Shown piece after piece: positions 1 to 8,694 of a stretch of 64,000 nucleotides of DNA. The notes under the pieces are model-generated. The model saw only the letters and a program-made list of their open reading frames with translations, made no database searches and had not been told where the DNA came from. The stretch's first letter is position 1; every line of letters begins with the position of its first letter. Origin of the DNA: GCA-2862585 sp965277895. Its GTDB lineage: Bacteria > Bacteroidota > Bacteroidia > Flavobacteriales > UBA7312. The DNA lies in NCBI GenBank assembly GCA_965277895.1, contig CBDIDR010000001.1:1426001-1490000 (forward strand), in the 5' to 3' direction. A program made the translations under genes and the position numbers.

Positions 1-231
1 TGGGTAGCATTTTTTGATTCCAACAACTGGATTAAGCAAGCACGTCTTCAATCTGAAATTGATGATTTGGAAGAGCAAAAAGAATACTACCTCAAGGAAA
101 TTGAAAAAGACAGCATCGCTCTTTTTGACCTCACCAACAATACCGAGACCCAAGAGAAGTTTGCCCGCGAAAAATACCTCATGAAAAAAGAAAACGAAGA
201 TATAATTGTAATCATTAAAGATGATGAATAA
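1..231 (+). CDS. Septum formation initiator (DivIC/FtsB-like), C-terminal part
   Basis: The open frame enters from the left edge and ends at TAA 229-231, giving 76 residues. It begins with hydrophobic residues (WVAFF) typical of the end of a single membrane segment, followed by a charged heptad-like stretch rich in E, K, L and I (LQSEIDDLEEQKEYYLKEI) that should form a coiled coil. It ends with the pattern KFAREKYLMKKENEDI, characteristic of the Bacteroidota DivIC/FtsB family, where the F-A-R-E-x-Y motif is conserved. The family bridges FtsL and FtsQ in the divisome. The last 11 bases overlap the start of the mutase gene, and a division initiator next to methylmalonyl-CoA mutase genes is a familiar Bacteroidota arrangement. 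The N-terminus lies outside the window. Confidence 0.8.
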   Translation, partial: WVAFFDSNNWIKQARLQSEIDDLEEQKEYYLKEIEKDSIALFDLTNNTETQEKFAREKYLMKKENEDIIVIIKDDE

Positions 232-3217
232 ACTATTTTCAGAATTCGACTCCCTTAGTACTCAGCAATGGAAAGACAAATTATCGAGCGATTTAAAAGG
301 GAAAACCTTTGAAGACCTCACCAACAGTGACGGCACACTTCCTTTTTACCATAGCGATACACACCAGTATTTTAAGCCTCTATCCTCTCCTCACAAATGG
401 ATGAATGTACAATGGATTGATGGCAGCAATGCCAAAGAAGGCAACCGACAGGCTTTGGAAGCACTGAACAATGGCATGAACGCCCTTTGCTTTTCCAACC
501 CCACCGATTTGCCTAATCTGTTCAAAGACATATTGATACAACACATAGAGGTACACTTTGAAAACTACTCCAGTGACATCCCTAAATTATGGGAACAATT
601 GGTTGCCGACAGAGGCATAGACATAGAGGACATAAACGGTAGCTTTTTTGGTAAGGAAGAAGGTAAACTCCCCAATTTCTACTACCATTCCGTTGAGGTT
701 GACGATATTCACCAAGCGGTAGAAGACGGCTACATCAATTCCCAATACATTTTTACAATTGGCAGTGACTATTTCAAGGAAATTGCCAAAATGAGGGCTT
801 TCGTTTCCCTCTTTGAAACACACTTTCAAGGCTTTCCAAACATCTTCGCACAGACTAGTCTTTCCAACAAAGAAAGTGAAGAGCCTTACACCAATTTATT
901 ACGCACCACTACCGAGAGTATGTCCGCTATTTTGGGCGGTTGCGATGCCCTCATGATTCGTCCTTACAACCAATCTTTTGAAGCTCCTAACGACTTCTCC
1001 AACCGATTGGCACGCAATCAGCACCACATCCTTTTGGAAGAAAGTTTTTTGGGAAAGGTACAAGACCCTAGTGCAGGAAGCTATTATATAGAAGCACTAA
1101 CCAAAGAATTCTTAAAAGGCCGTAGAGAAGATACTTTGATAGAAATAGACATTAATTCGTCATGGAAAACGGCTGAACAAATAGAGGTTAAAACACGTTA
1201 CACCTCAGAAGATATTGAAGGTTTAGAACACTTAGGATTTGGAGCAGGTCTTGCCCCAAACCTCAGAGGGCCTTACTCCAGTATGTATGTCAGCAGACCA
1301 TGGACTATTCGCCAATACGCTGGTTTTTCTACGGCAGAAGCTTCCAACGCTTTTTATAGAAGAAACCTAGAAGCTGGGCAAAAAGGACTATCAGTCGCTT
1401 TTGACCTTGCCACACACCGCGGTTACGATTCCGATCACGAACGTGTAGAGGGCGATGTCGGTAAAGCCGGTGTTGCCATTGACTCCATCAAGGATATGAA
1501 CATCTTGTTCGATGGTATTCCTCTTGATAAAATGTCGGTATCTATGACCATGAACGGAGCGGTATTACCCATTATGGCATTTTACATAGTCGCTGCCGAG
1601 CAACAAGGCGTAGACAAAAAAGACTTGGCAGGAACCATACAAAACGATATCCTCAAGGAATTTATGGTGCGTAACACCTACATCTATCCGCCTAAACATT
1701 CCATGCGTATCATTTCCGATATCTTTGAATACACGGCTCAGCATATGCCAAAATTCAATAGCATTAGTATTTCAGGCTACCATATGCAAGAGGCAGGTGC
1801 TACGGCAGATATAGAACTCGCCTACACCCTAGCCGATGGCTTAGAATACATCCGTAAAGGCATTGCCGCCGGACTGGATATTGACAGCTTTGCTCCTCGC
1901 TTGTCCTTCTTTTGGGGCATTGGCATGAACCACTTTATGGAAATTGCCAAGATGAGAGCCGCTCGAATGCTTTGGGCAAAAATCGTTAAGCAATTCAATC
2001 CCAAAAACCCTAAGTCTTTAGCCCTCAGAACGCATTGCCAAACCAGTGGGTGGAGCCTAACGGAGCAAGACCCCTTCAATAATGTTAGCCGTACCTGTAT
2101 AGAAGCTATGGCGGCGGTAATGGGTGGCACACAGTCTTTGCACACCAACGCCCTCGATGAGGCTATTGCTTTACCAACCGACTTTTCAGCTAAGATTGCT
2201 AGAGATACACAACTCTACCTACAAAAGGATATCGGACTGTGCCAAACCGTTGACCCTTGGGGTGGCTCCTACTATGTGGAAAAGCTGACCCACGACATTG
2301 CTCACAAAGCTTGGCAACACATTCAAGAGATAGAAGATTTAGGAGGCATGGCAAAAGCCATAGAAACAGGCTTACCAAAGATGCGTATTGAAGAAGCAGC
2401 CGCTAGAAAACAAGCCCGTATCGATAGTGGTAAAGACACCATAGTAGGCGTCAACAAATACACCATTGAAGAGGAAGACCAAACACTGGATATTCTAGAG
2501 GTGGACAATACTACGGTAAGGCTATCACAGATAGAACGGCTAAACGCCCTCAAAGCGGAAAGGGATAATGATGCCGTTCAGCAAAGCCTTCAAGCCCTCA
2601 CACAAGCCTGTGAAAGTGGCGAAAGAAACCTCTTAGACTTAGCAGTAAATGCCGCACGGCAAAAGGCTACTTTAGGAGAAATTTCGTATGCTTGTGAAAG
2701 CGTTTTTGGACGCTATCAAGCACAAAGCAGTTCAATATCAGGAGTGTACAAGATGGAAATAGACAACAACCCCCATTTCAAAAAAGCCCAAGACTTAACC
2801 GAAACTTTTGCCCAACACAAAGGCAGACGACCGCGTATTATGGTGGCTAAAATGGGACAAGACGGACACGACAGAGGGGCTAAAGTGGTGGCTACTTCCT
2901 TTGCCGATTTAGGCTTTGATGTGGATATGGGACCGCTCTTTCAGACCCCACAAGAAGCCGCCAAACAAGCCATAGAAAACGATGTACATATACTCGGAAT
3001 CTCTTCTTTAGCTGCTGGACACAAAACCCTTGTACCTCAAGTTATTAAGGCATTAAAAGATTTGGGAAGAGAGGATATTTTAGTCGTGGCTGGAGGGGTA
3101 ATTCCCCAACAGGATTACGACTACTTATTTGAGGCAGGCGTTAGCGGTGTATTCGGTCCGGGTACAGTCATTGCCGAAGCCGCCATTAACATTATTGAAC
3201 AACTGCTCGATGCATAA
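221..3217 (+). CDS. mutB: Methylmalonyl-CoA mutase, fused reduced MutA + complete MutB (998 aa)
   Basis: Interconverts methylmalonyl-CoA and succinyl-CoA with adenosylcobalamin. Residues about 310-998 are a complete catalytic large subunit: the TIRQYAGFSTA active-site segment (Tyr about 366), SISGYHMQEAGA (His about 521), and the C-terminal B12 domain with the base-off motif DGHDRG at 881-886. Residues 1 to about 300 resemble the small subunit MutA (GSDYFKEIAKMRAF, LRTTTESMSAILGG, GSYYIEALTKEF). That part is much shorter than a normal MutA: the segment equivalent to the substrate-barrel stretch before GSDYF and everything after SYYIEALT are missing. Bacteroidota normally carry mutA and mutB as two genes of about 450-620 and 710 residues. 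Two ATGs at 221 and 224 are possible starts. The stop overlaps the meaB start. Mutase identity is certain; the role of the front half is inferred to be structural. Confidence 0.96.
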   Translation: MMNKLFSEFDSLSTQQWKDKLSSDLKGKTFEDLTNSDGTLPFYHSDTHQYFKPLSSPHKWMNVQWIDGSNAKEGNRQALEALNNGMNALCFSNPTDLPNLFKDILIQHIEVHFENYSSDIPKLWEQLVADRGIDIEDINGSFFGKEEGKLPNFYYHSVEVDDIHQAVEDGYINSQYIFTIGSDYFKEIAKMRAFVSLFETHFQGFPNIFAQTSLSNKESEEPYTNLLRTTTESMSAILGGCDALMIRPYNQSFEAPNDFSNRLARNQHHILLEESFLGKVQDPSAGSYYIEALTKEFLKGRREDTLIEIDINSSWKTAEQIEVKTRYTSEDIEGLEHLGFGAGLAPNLRGPYSSMYVSRPWTIRQYAGFSTAEASNAFYRRNLEAGQKGLSVAFDLATHRGYDSDHERVEGDVGKAGVAIDSIKDMNILFDGIPLDKMSVSMTMNGAVLPIMAFYIVAAEQQGVDKKDLAGTIQNDILKEFMVRNTYIYPPKHSMRIISDIFEYTAQHMPKFNSISISGYHMQEAGATADIELAYTLADGLEYIRKGIAAGLDIDSFAPRLSFFWGIGMNHFMEIAKMRAARMLWAKIVKQFNPKNPKSLALRTHCQTSGWSLTEQDPFNNVSRTCIEAMAAVMGGTQSLHTNALDEAIALPTDFSAKIARDTQLYLQKDIGLCQTVDPWGGSYYVEKLTHDIAHKAWQHIQEIEDLGGMAKAIETGLPKMRIEEAAARKQARIDSGKDTIVGVNKYTIEEEDQTLDILEVDNTTVRLSQIERLNALKAERDNDAVQQSLQALTQACESGERNLLDLAVNAARQKATLGEISYACESVFGRYQAQSSSISGVYKMEIDNNPHFKKAQDLTETFAQHKGRRPRIMVAKMGQDGHDRGAKVVATSFADLGFDVDMGPLFQTPQEAAKQAIENDVHILGISSLAAGHKTLVPQVIKALKDLGREDILVVAGGVIPQQDYDYLFEAGVSGVFGPGTVIAEAAINIIEQLLDA

Positions 3218-4157
3218 GCTCAGCCAAGACATACTCAACGCTAAACGCTCGGCATTGGCACAAGCCATTACCTTAGTGGAAAGCACCCTAGAAAGCCATC
3301 AGCAAGAGGCTCAGGGTATTTTGCAAGACCTTCTGCCCCACAGTGGCAATTCCTTACGCATTGGCATTACAGGCGTTCCTGGTGTCGGAAAGAGTACTTT
3401 TATAGAAGCTCTGGGCAAACACCTTACCGCACAGGGCAAGAAAGTAGCCGTATTGGCGATTGACCCTTCTAGTGAAAAATCTGGCGGTAGTATTTTAGGC
3501 GATAAAACCCGCATGAACGAACTCTCGGTGGACGATTTGGCATTTATTCGCCCTTCACCAACGGCTGGCTCTTTAGGGGGTGTGGCTCGTAAGACGAGGG
3601 AAAGCATTCTCCTTTGTGAAGCGGCTGGTTATGACGTTATACTGATTGAAACGGTAGGCGTAGGACAATCCGAAACTGCCGTGCATTCTATGGTGGACAT
3701 CTTCCTCCTACTCATGCTCGCCGGTGCTGGAGATGAGCTGCAAGGTATAAAGCGAGGCATTATGGAAATGGCAGACGTCTTACTCATCAATAAAGCGGAT
3801 GGGGACAATCTCCTTCCTGCTAAGAAAGCTCAAGCCCAATATAAAACGGCTTTACACCTTTTTCCGCCGACCGATAGCGGATGGATACCTCAAGTGGGTA
3901 TTTGCTCGGCTCTGGAAAAATCAGGTATAGAAGATGCCTGGAAGACCCTTAGCGATTACCAAAAGTGGACGACTGACAGAGGCTATTTCCACAGTAAACG
4001 ACAAGAACAAAACCGCTACTGGCTACACCATATGATAAAGGAACGCCTAGAAAGCGATTTTTACCACCAACACCAAAGCACTATTAAGCAATTGGAAGAA
4101 GAAGTTAGCCAAGGAAAATGGACGCCCTCTCAGGCCTTAGACCAACTTTTTAAGTGA
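3210..4157 (+). CDS. meaB: Methylmalonyl-CoA mutase G-protein chaperone MeaB
   Basis: A 315-residue G3E-family GTPase that protects and reloads B12 in methylmalonyl-CoA mutase. Visible motifs are the P-loop GVPGVGKST at 55-63, DPSSEKSGGSILGDKTRM, RPSPTAGSLGGVARKTRE, the switch/Walker B region ETVGVGQSE and the guanine-specificity motif NKAD. I place the start at ATG 3210, which overlaps the mutase stop by 8 bases. The frame is open further upstream to 3129, but those 27 residues only read through the mutase gene and do not resemble MeaB. The direct overlap with its client enzyme supports co-translation. A GTGA overlap couples it to the next gene. Confidence 0.95.
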   Translation: MHKLSQDILNAKRSALAQAITLVESTLESHQQEAQGILQDLLPHSGNSLRIGITGVPGVGKSTFIEALGKHLTAQGKKVAVLAIDPSSEKSGGSILGDKTRMNELSVDDLAFIRPSPTAGSLGGVARKTRESILLCEAAGYDVILIETVGVGQSETAVHSMVDIFLLLMLAGAGDELQGIKRGIMEMADVLLINKADGDNLLPAKKAQAQYKTALHLFPPTDSGWIPQVGICSALEKSGIEDAWKTLSDYQKWTTDRGYFHSKRQEQNRYWLHHMIKERLESDFYHQHQSTIKQLEEEVSQGKWTPSQALDQLFK

Positions 4158-4990
4158 AGAAGGGCGTATTCTACATGCTGGGTTCTACCCTAGCCTTTGC
4201 CCTTATGCAAATATGCGTAAAGTTTCTGCCTCATATTCCGGCACACGAGCTTATTTTGTTTCGCTCCATAGTATCGGTAGTTTTGAGTGTGGCTATGCTC
4301 CAAAAACTGGGCTTACCCCTCTTAGGCAATAACCGAAAAGTACTGCTGATGCGTGGCATCTTTGGAACGACTGCCCTACTGATGTTTTTCTACACCCTAC
4401 AGAACATACCTCTGGCTAGTGCCGTAACCCTACAATACCTCTCGCCCATTTTTACGGCCCTTTTTGCGGCTATCTTCTTGAAGGAAAAGATGCAAGTGAA
4501 GCAATGGCTGTACTTTGGCATTTCCTTTGCCGGTGTGGCTGTTATCAAAGGTTTTGATGAACGTATTTCGCTGACCTTTATGCTGATAGGCATTTGCTCC
4601 GCCATGTTCTCAGGGATGGCATACACCTGCATACGCCAACTGAAAGATACCGAACATCCTGTGGTAGTGGTTTTGTATTTCCCTTTGGTAGCCATTCCCA
4701 TTATGTCGGTATTGTCCTATTTCAAATGGGTGACGCCCCAAGGCACAGACTGGCTCTACCTCCTCTTTATGGGACTCTTTACCCAAGTGGCACAGATACT
4801 GATGACCAAAGGCATACAAAGCGGCATTGCCAATAAGATGATTAGCCTCAAATACATAGGCACCATTTACGCCCTAGGCATTGGCTACCTCCTCTTTGGG
4901 GAAAGCTACGGACTGATGAGCCTTATTGGTATTGCTATGGTTATTGCTGGTGTAGTTCTCAACTTGTGGAAGAAGAAAAAAACAACTTAA
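4154..4990 (+). CDS. EamA-family (DMT) transporter
   Basis: A 278-residue integral membrane protein with about ten hydrophobic helices in two EamA repeats (about 5-130 and 145-270). Typical DMT signatures are the first-helix pattern GSTLAFALMQICVKF, the RGIFGTTALLMFFYTLQ segment, and LQYLSPIFTALFAAIFLKE, followed in the second half by the equivalent GESYG region. The start codon is GTG, and its first base begins a GTGA overlap with the meaB stop, so it is very likely co-transcribed. The substrate cannot be read from the sequence; relatives export metabolites or amino acids. It ends 3 bases from the convergent gene at 4994. Confidence 0.85.
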   Translation: MKKGVFYMLGSTLAFALMQICVKFLPHIPAHELILFRSIVSVVLSVAMLQKLGLPLLGNNRKVLLMRGIFGTTALLMFFYTLQNIPLASAVTLQYLSPIFTALFAAIFLKEKMQVKQWLYFGISFAGVAVIKGFDERISLTFMLIGICSAMFSGMAYTCIRQLKDTEHPVVVVLYFPLVAIPIMSVLSYFKWVTPQGTDWLYLLFMGLFTQVAQILMTKGIQSGIANKMISLKYIGTIYALGIGYLLFGESYGLMSLIGIAMVIAGVVLNLWKKKKTT

Positions 4991-4993
4991 ACA

Positions 4994-5479
4994 TTACACC
5001 CACCATTTATCATAATTCATCAATAGGGTAAATAATTCCTTCTTTTTATCTTCATAATCTTGTTCTTCGACGCTTAATGGTGGCTCAATCTCTAGATTGT
5101 TGCTTTGAGTTTCTGTTGTGGCATCAATTAACTGACTGTCTATAGGTGGAATATAAATCTTAGGACTATTTCTTGATTTTAAATTATAAATTAATTCATC
5201 AATTAAGAATATACAACGCTTTATATTCTTTCTATTCTGAGCGGTATCGCTCCGAAAATCCTGTCCCTCTAAATCCTCTAAAATTCCTTGAAGATACTTT
5301 TTATTAAAAACTAACATTCCCTCACATTGCCAAGTACTCACATCATGTGTGAGTTCCTTACGATAACGGATTACATTTTTTATGAAATGCTTGAAGTCGT
5401 AATATTTTTCTTGCACATAATAATAGCCTAGGTAATACAAAACCTCTCCTATAAAGTCATCTAATTTTTCTTTGTTCAT
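4994..5479 (-). CDS. Hypothetical protein, no family recognised
   Basis: A 161-residue soluble protein with no signal peptide or membrane helix. The N-terminal half is aromatic and basic (Tyr/Phe/Lys-rich, for example LGYYYVQEKYYDFKHF) and looks helical; the C-terminal third is acidic, with a Pro/Ser/Thr/Asn-rich linker before a final helix ending in DKWWV. I do not recognise it. It lies 14 bases downstream of, and on the same strand as, the HNH-nuclease remnant ending at 5494, so the two may once have formed a nuclease-plus-partner pair. The gene is intact, though its original promoter has probably been lost with the damage upstream. Confidence 0.6.
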   Translation of the reverse strand: MNKEKLDDFIGEVLYYLGYYYVQEKYYDFKHFIKNVIRYRKELTHDVSTWQCEGMLVFNKKYLQGILEDLEGQDFRSDTAQNRKNIKRCIFLIDELIYNLKSRNSPKIYIPPIDSQLIDATTETQSNNLEIEPPLSVEEQDYEDKKKELFTLLMNYDKWWV

Positions 5480-5493
5480 TTTTGAATTCTTTA

Positions 5494-5712
5494 CTACCTA
5501 TTCCCTTTGGCTCTGTTAAAGAATCTAAGAACTAATTGTGCATTTTCAATTTCTGTTTTTCCTCCTTTAGAGTAGGGAAGTATATGGTCAACTTCTGCAT
5601 CTTCGATTGCCAATATTCTTTGATTTGATATAGCACAAAACGGATTTCGGTTAAACAATTCTTGTTTTACAGAAAACGAGAACGTTCTTTTATGCTGATT
5701 GCAATATAAATT
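5494..5712 (-). pseudogene. C-terminal fragment of an HNH endonuclease
   Basis: Reading the minus strand down from 5712 gives 72 codons with no start codon, then TAG 5494-5496. The product contains a clear HNH core: LFNRNPFCAI, then AEVDHILPYSKGG, then TEIENAQLV and NRAKGNR. The DH, the following P-Y-S-K-G-G and the final N-R-x-K-G-N motifs match the HNH tail found at the C-terminus of DUF262-type proteins. A TGA at 5713-5715 closes the frame immediately upstream, and the expected large N-terminal domain is absent. The first Cys of the usual second zinc-type pair is replaced by Ser-Asn context. I read it as the 3' remnant of a deleted nuclease gene. Confidence 0.75.
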
Positions 5713-5828
5713 TCATCGGGTATAACTTCCATTTCGGCAGTGCCAGTTACATCAATAAAGGGTGGAAATTGCTCTTGGCTAAAGGCTACAAGGCAAAGGC
5801 TCATAAAGAGCAGAGTGTACAGTTTTTT
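5667..5828 (-). pseudogene. N-terminal fragment of a SIMPL-domain (DUF541) periplasmic protein
   Basis: In another minus-strand frame, overlapping the HNH remnant, the sequence codes for a signal-peptide-like stretch (KKLYTLLFMSLCLVAFSQ) followed by PPFIDVTGTAEMEVIPDEIY and IAISIKERS, then TAA at 5667-5669. The V-T-G-x-A-E-x-x-V-x-P-D-E pattern is the typical start of SIMPL/DUF541 proteins, which run to about 230 residues; fewer than 55 codons remain here. The expected ATG before KKL is lost (a TAA at 5829-5831 sits there), leaving only an internal ATG at 5804. The stretch 5713-5952 therefore holds this fragment plus about 120 AT-rich bases in which I see nothing further. Confidence 0.7.
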
Positions 5829-5952
5829 TTATTGTTTTTTAATATAAAATAATACTCAGGCCAAAATTAGCGAGGGTCTATCTTCAATAAAAAACTTGTA
5901 TAAAATTATAAGGATTAAGGGTGCGTTTCGGCTTCCCTCAAATATAGGGTTT

Positions 5953-6600
5953 TTAGCCTAAGGGGAAGTGTTTTTTTATTAATACTTCTAGCTCCTCACA
6001 GCTATCAACTGTATAGTGCGGAGCATATTTAGTAAAATCACCGTGTCCGTAGTTCACCCCTACGGATGCCATGCCGTGTTTCTGAGCTCCGATAATATCG
6101 TATTTGGTATCGCCAATCATCAGGCATTCAGAAACGTTTAGTCCGTAATTTTCCACAATGTAAGCTATAATTTCAGCCTTATCGCTGCGGCTGTTGTCCA
6201 TATTGCAACCCACTATCTCTACAAAAAGCTCGTCCAATTGGTGGTCTTTGAGTATCTCTTTGGCAAAACGTGTGGGCTTGGAGGTGGCTACAAACAAGGT
6301 ATAGCCTTCTGCTTTCAGTGCCTTTAGCAATTCGTCCACATAAGGGAAAAGAGCGTTTTGGTGTATGCCTGTATGGGCGTAATAGCTTCTGAAATAACCC
6401 ACCGCTTCTAAGGCCTGCTCGAAGGTCAGTCCCAACTTTTTCTGAAAGGATTCCATAATGGGTGGTCCTATAAACTGATGGAGTTCCTCATCACTGGGTG
6501 CCACCACTCCCATCTTCTGGGCAGCATGGCATATGGAATTCAAAATGCCTTCCTTAGGTTCTATAATGGTACCGTCTAAGTCAAATAAGAGGTTCTTCAT
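5953..6600 (-). CDS. HAD-superfamily hydrolase, phosphoglycolate-phosphatase-like
   Basis: A 215-residue cytosolic HAD-IA phosphatase. Motif I is FDLDGT (nucleophile Asp7, acid/base Asp9), motif II is ATSKP, motif III is the Lys in the RSDKAEI segment, and motif IV is MIGDTKYD. The helical cap follows motif I (EGILNSICHAAQKMGV). This architecture is that of the Gph/PGPase subgroup acting on small phosphate esters; the substrate cannot be assigned. It is followed 41 bases upstream in transcription order by the OmpA gene and may be the last gene of that minus-strand unit. It ends about 120 bases before the SIMPL fragment. Confidence 0.85.
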   Translation of the reverse strand: MKNLLFDLDGTIIEPKEGILNSICHAAQKMGVVAPSDEELHQFIGPPIMESFQKKLGLTFEQALEAVGYFRSYYAHTGIHQNALFPYVDELLKALKAEGYTLFVATSKPTRFAKEILKDHQLDELFVEIVGCNMDNSRSDKAEIIAYIVENYGLNVSECLMIGDTKYDIIGAQKHGMASVGVNYGHGDFTKYAPHYTVDSCEELEVLIKKHFPLG

Positions 6601-6641
6601 AATTAAGCCTTAGCTTATAAAAGAGGTTAAGTCGTATCGTA

Positions 6642-8693
6642 TTAATTGGCGGTAATTTCAAACTCCGTTCGCCTGTTGTTGGCTCTGCCCTCTTTGGTGG
6701 CATTGCTGTCTACTGGTCGGCTAGAGCCATAACCCTTTGCTGTAACGCGATTGCCATCCACCGAACGCGATACCAAATACTGTCTTACGGCATCGGCTCT
6801 ACGCTGTGAAAGGCTTTCATTGGCGGCTTTTCCACCCACATTATCGGTGTGTCCGGATAGCTCTATCTTGAGGCTAGGCACATCGGTCATCAACTGAATG
6901 AGTCGGTCTAGCTCTGGGTAAGAGTCTATTTTTACCTCAGCCCTACCAGTGTCAAAGAAAACGTTTCTAAGAGCAATCTTACTCCCTATGTCAATGTTTT
7001 TCAGCTGTATGTCTTTGTTAATCATATTGTATGCTGAACCTTTAGGCAAATTGAAGTTTTCGGAATGGAACAAATAGCCTTCCGCCTCTACCGAAATACC
7101 ATAGTTTAATCCAGAGGGTAAAGACAATAGGAATTTACCCGTAGCACTGTTGGAACGCATTACGGCATAAACTTCTCCTGTAGAGTTATCAAAAATCTTA
7201 ATCTCTGCTTCTACTGGCTCTTGCAATAAACCGTCCAAAATACGCCCTTTGAATACCGTAAGGCTATTGGCTACGGTTACCTCAACCGTTTCTGGTGTGT
7301 AGGTATCTTCTATGGGTGAAGCAATACTGGCAATGAGGTTGTCTTCCGAAGCTACTGTAGGCTGCTTAGGTTCTCCCCAAAAGGTAGCACAGTAAATGTC
7401 CATTCCACCTGCTCCACCACCTCTGTTGGATGCAAAATAGGCCTTCTTACCGTTGGCAGAAATACTAAAGTACAATTCGTCAAAAGGAGTGTTAATGGGA
7501 TACCCCATATTGATAGGCTTGCCCCACAGTCCTAATTCTTCATCTCTATACGATACAAAGACGTCATAGCCTCCAATGGAAGAATGCCCTTGCGAACAGA
7601 AATACATGGTATTACCATCTGGTGCCATATAGACAGAGCCTTCTTGGAAGCCGGTGTTTATCTCTTGCCCCGCACTTTGGGATTGTCCCCAAAATTTCTC
7701 TTCCATATCTTTCTTTCCACTGAAGTTGATGTTCTGGTCGCCACCAAAACCACCATCACTCACGAAATAGACTTTTATGTCCTGTGGGTCATAAGAAGCA
7801 AAGGTTTCATTGCCTTCTATATTCACCACTTTGGACATCTTGAGCTTAGGCTCTCCCCAAGTCGTTCCGTTTAGCTTGGATTCGTAAATATCGCTCTGAC
7901 CGTCAGTATCTTTGAATAGTAGCAGTCGCTGACCGTCATAAGCTAAACTAGAAGATACATCGTCCCCCTCAGTATTCAGACTGTTAACGGATGACAAACG
8001 CACCCATCTTCTCTTGACTCGGTTTGCAGTATATATGTCAAAATTGCCTGTCTTATTGCTGTTGAAGATAATCTCCGAACCATCAGCCGTAATACTTGGT
8101 GCAATCTCGTCTTGCTGTGAGTTTAGTTCTTTAACATTGTCAACCCAAACCCTCGTTTTTATGCCAAATATTTCGGCTCCACTCCTGCACTCTTTCATGT
8201 GCTTTCGGTTTAGCTTTTTGTAAACTTCTAGCTTTTTAGGGTTTTCCAGTGTACCGTATTTCTTAAAGGAACGTTCTGCCTTTTCAAAATCGCGTTCTAG
8301 CTGATAGGCTTTTCCTAGTAAAAAGTGAACGAATGGTTCTGAGTCCTCTCCGCCCAACTCCAAAGATTTCTTTAGATAAGGCATCGCCAAATATGGGGTG
8401 TTGGTGTAAAGGTATGCGTGTCCTACTTTTCTGTTCAAATCAGAATTGTTAGGGTTGAAGTCTTGTGCCGGCAAATAGAATGCTAAGGCTTCTTCAAACT
8501 CCTCAAAGGCATTGACCATACCCAATACTTTTTGCTCGCCTTTCTCAAGCAAAACATCGCCATCTTCAATGTTCTTTTTAGCGGCTTCAAACCCCTCTTT
8601 ATCGTCTTTAAAATTCCCTTTCTTGAAGGCTACATCTTGAGCGAATACCCCCAAACTTAGTGCTAGTGCTAATAGTGTTGTTATCTGTTTCAT
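6642..8693 (-). CDS. OmpA-family protein with TPR and PD40 propeller (PorE-like)
   Basis: A 683-residue exported protein. The signal peptide is MKQITTLLALALSLGVFAQ; TPR-like helices span about 40-160; WD40-like/PD40 beta-propeller blades about 180-440 (repeated D-x-x-P-S, ANGKKAYFASN-type blades); a carboxypeptidase-regulatory-like fold about 475-570; and a C-terminal OmpA peptidoglycan-binding domain about 575-680 with the motifs LSGHTDNVGG and NNRRTEF. This is the architecture of PorE-type proteins that link T9SS or the outer membrane to peptidoglycan. I place the start at 8693, one base after the stop of the TPR gene; the frame is open to 8783, but that reads into the neighbour and would bury the signal peptide. 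It is co-transcribed with the TPR gene. Confidence 0.9.
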   Translation of the reverse strand: MKQITTLLALALSLGVFAQDVAFKKGNFKDDKEGFEAAKKNIEDGDVLLEKGEQKVLGMVNAFEEFEEALAFYLPAQDFNPNNSDLNRKVGHAYLYTNTPYLAMPYLKKSLELGGEDSEPFVHFLLGKAYQLERDFEKAERSFKKYGTLENPKKLEVYKKLNRKHMKECRSGAEIFGIKTRVWVDNVKELNSQQDEIAPSITADGSEIIFNSNKTGNFDIYTANRVKRRWVRLSSVNSLNTEGDDVSSSLAYDGQRLLLFKDTDGQSDIYESKLNGTTWGEPKLKMSKVVNIEGNETFASYDPQDIKVYFVSDGGFGGDQNINFSGKKDMEEKFWGQSQSAGQEINTGFQEGSVYMAPDGNTMYFCSQGHSSIGGYDVFVSYRDEELGLWGKPINMGYPINTPFDELYFSISANGKKAYFASNRGGGAGGMDIYCATFWGEPKQPTVASEDNLIASIASPIEDTYTPETVEVTVANSLTVFKGRILDGLLQEPVEAEIKIFDNSTGEVYAVMRSNSATGKFLLSLPSGLNYGISVEAEGYLFHSENFNLPKGSAYNMINKDIQLKNIDIGSKIALRNVFFDTGRAEVKIDSYPELDRLIQLMTDVPSLKIELSGHTDNVGGKAANESLSQRRADAVRQYLVSRSVDGNRVTAKGYGSSRPVDSNATKEGRANNRRTEFEITAN

Positions 8694-8694
8694 C

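Noticed and set aside
100..230. Cobalamin riboswitch in front of the B12-dependent mutase
   Set aside because: The mutase start overlaps the upstream division gene, leaving no leader for a riboswitch.
3129..3209. 27 extra residues in front of MeaB
   Set aside because: They read through the mutase gene in another frame and do not resemble MeaB; the ATG at 3210 gives a normal N-terminus.
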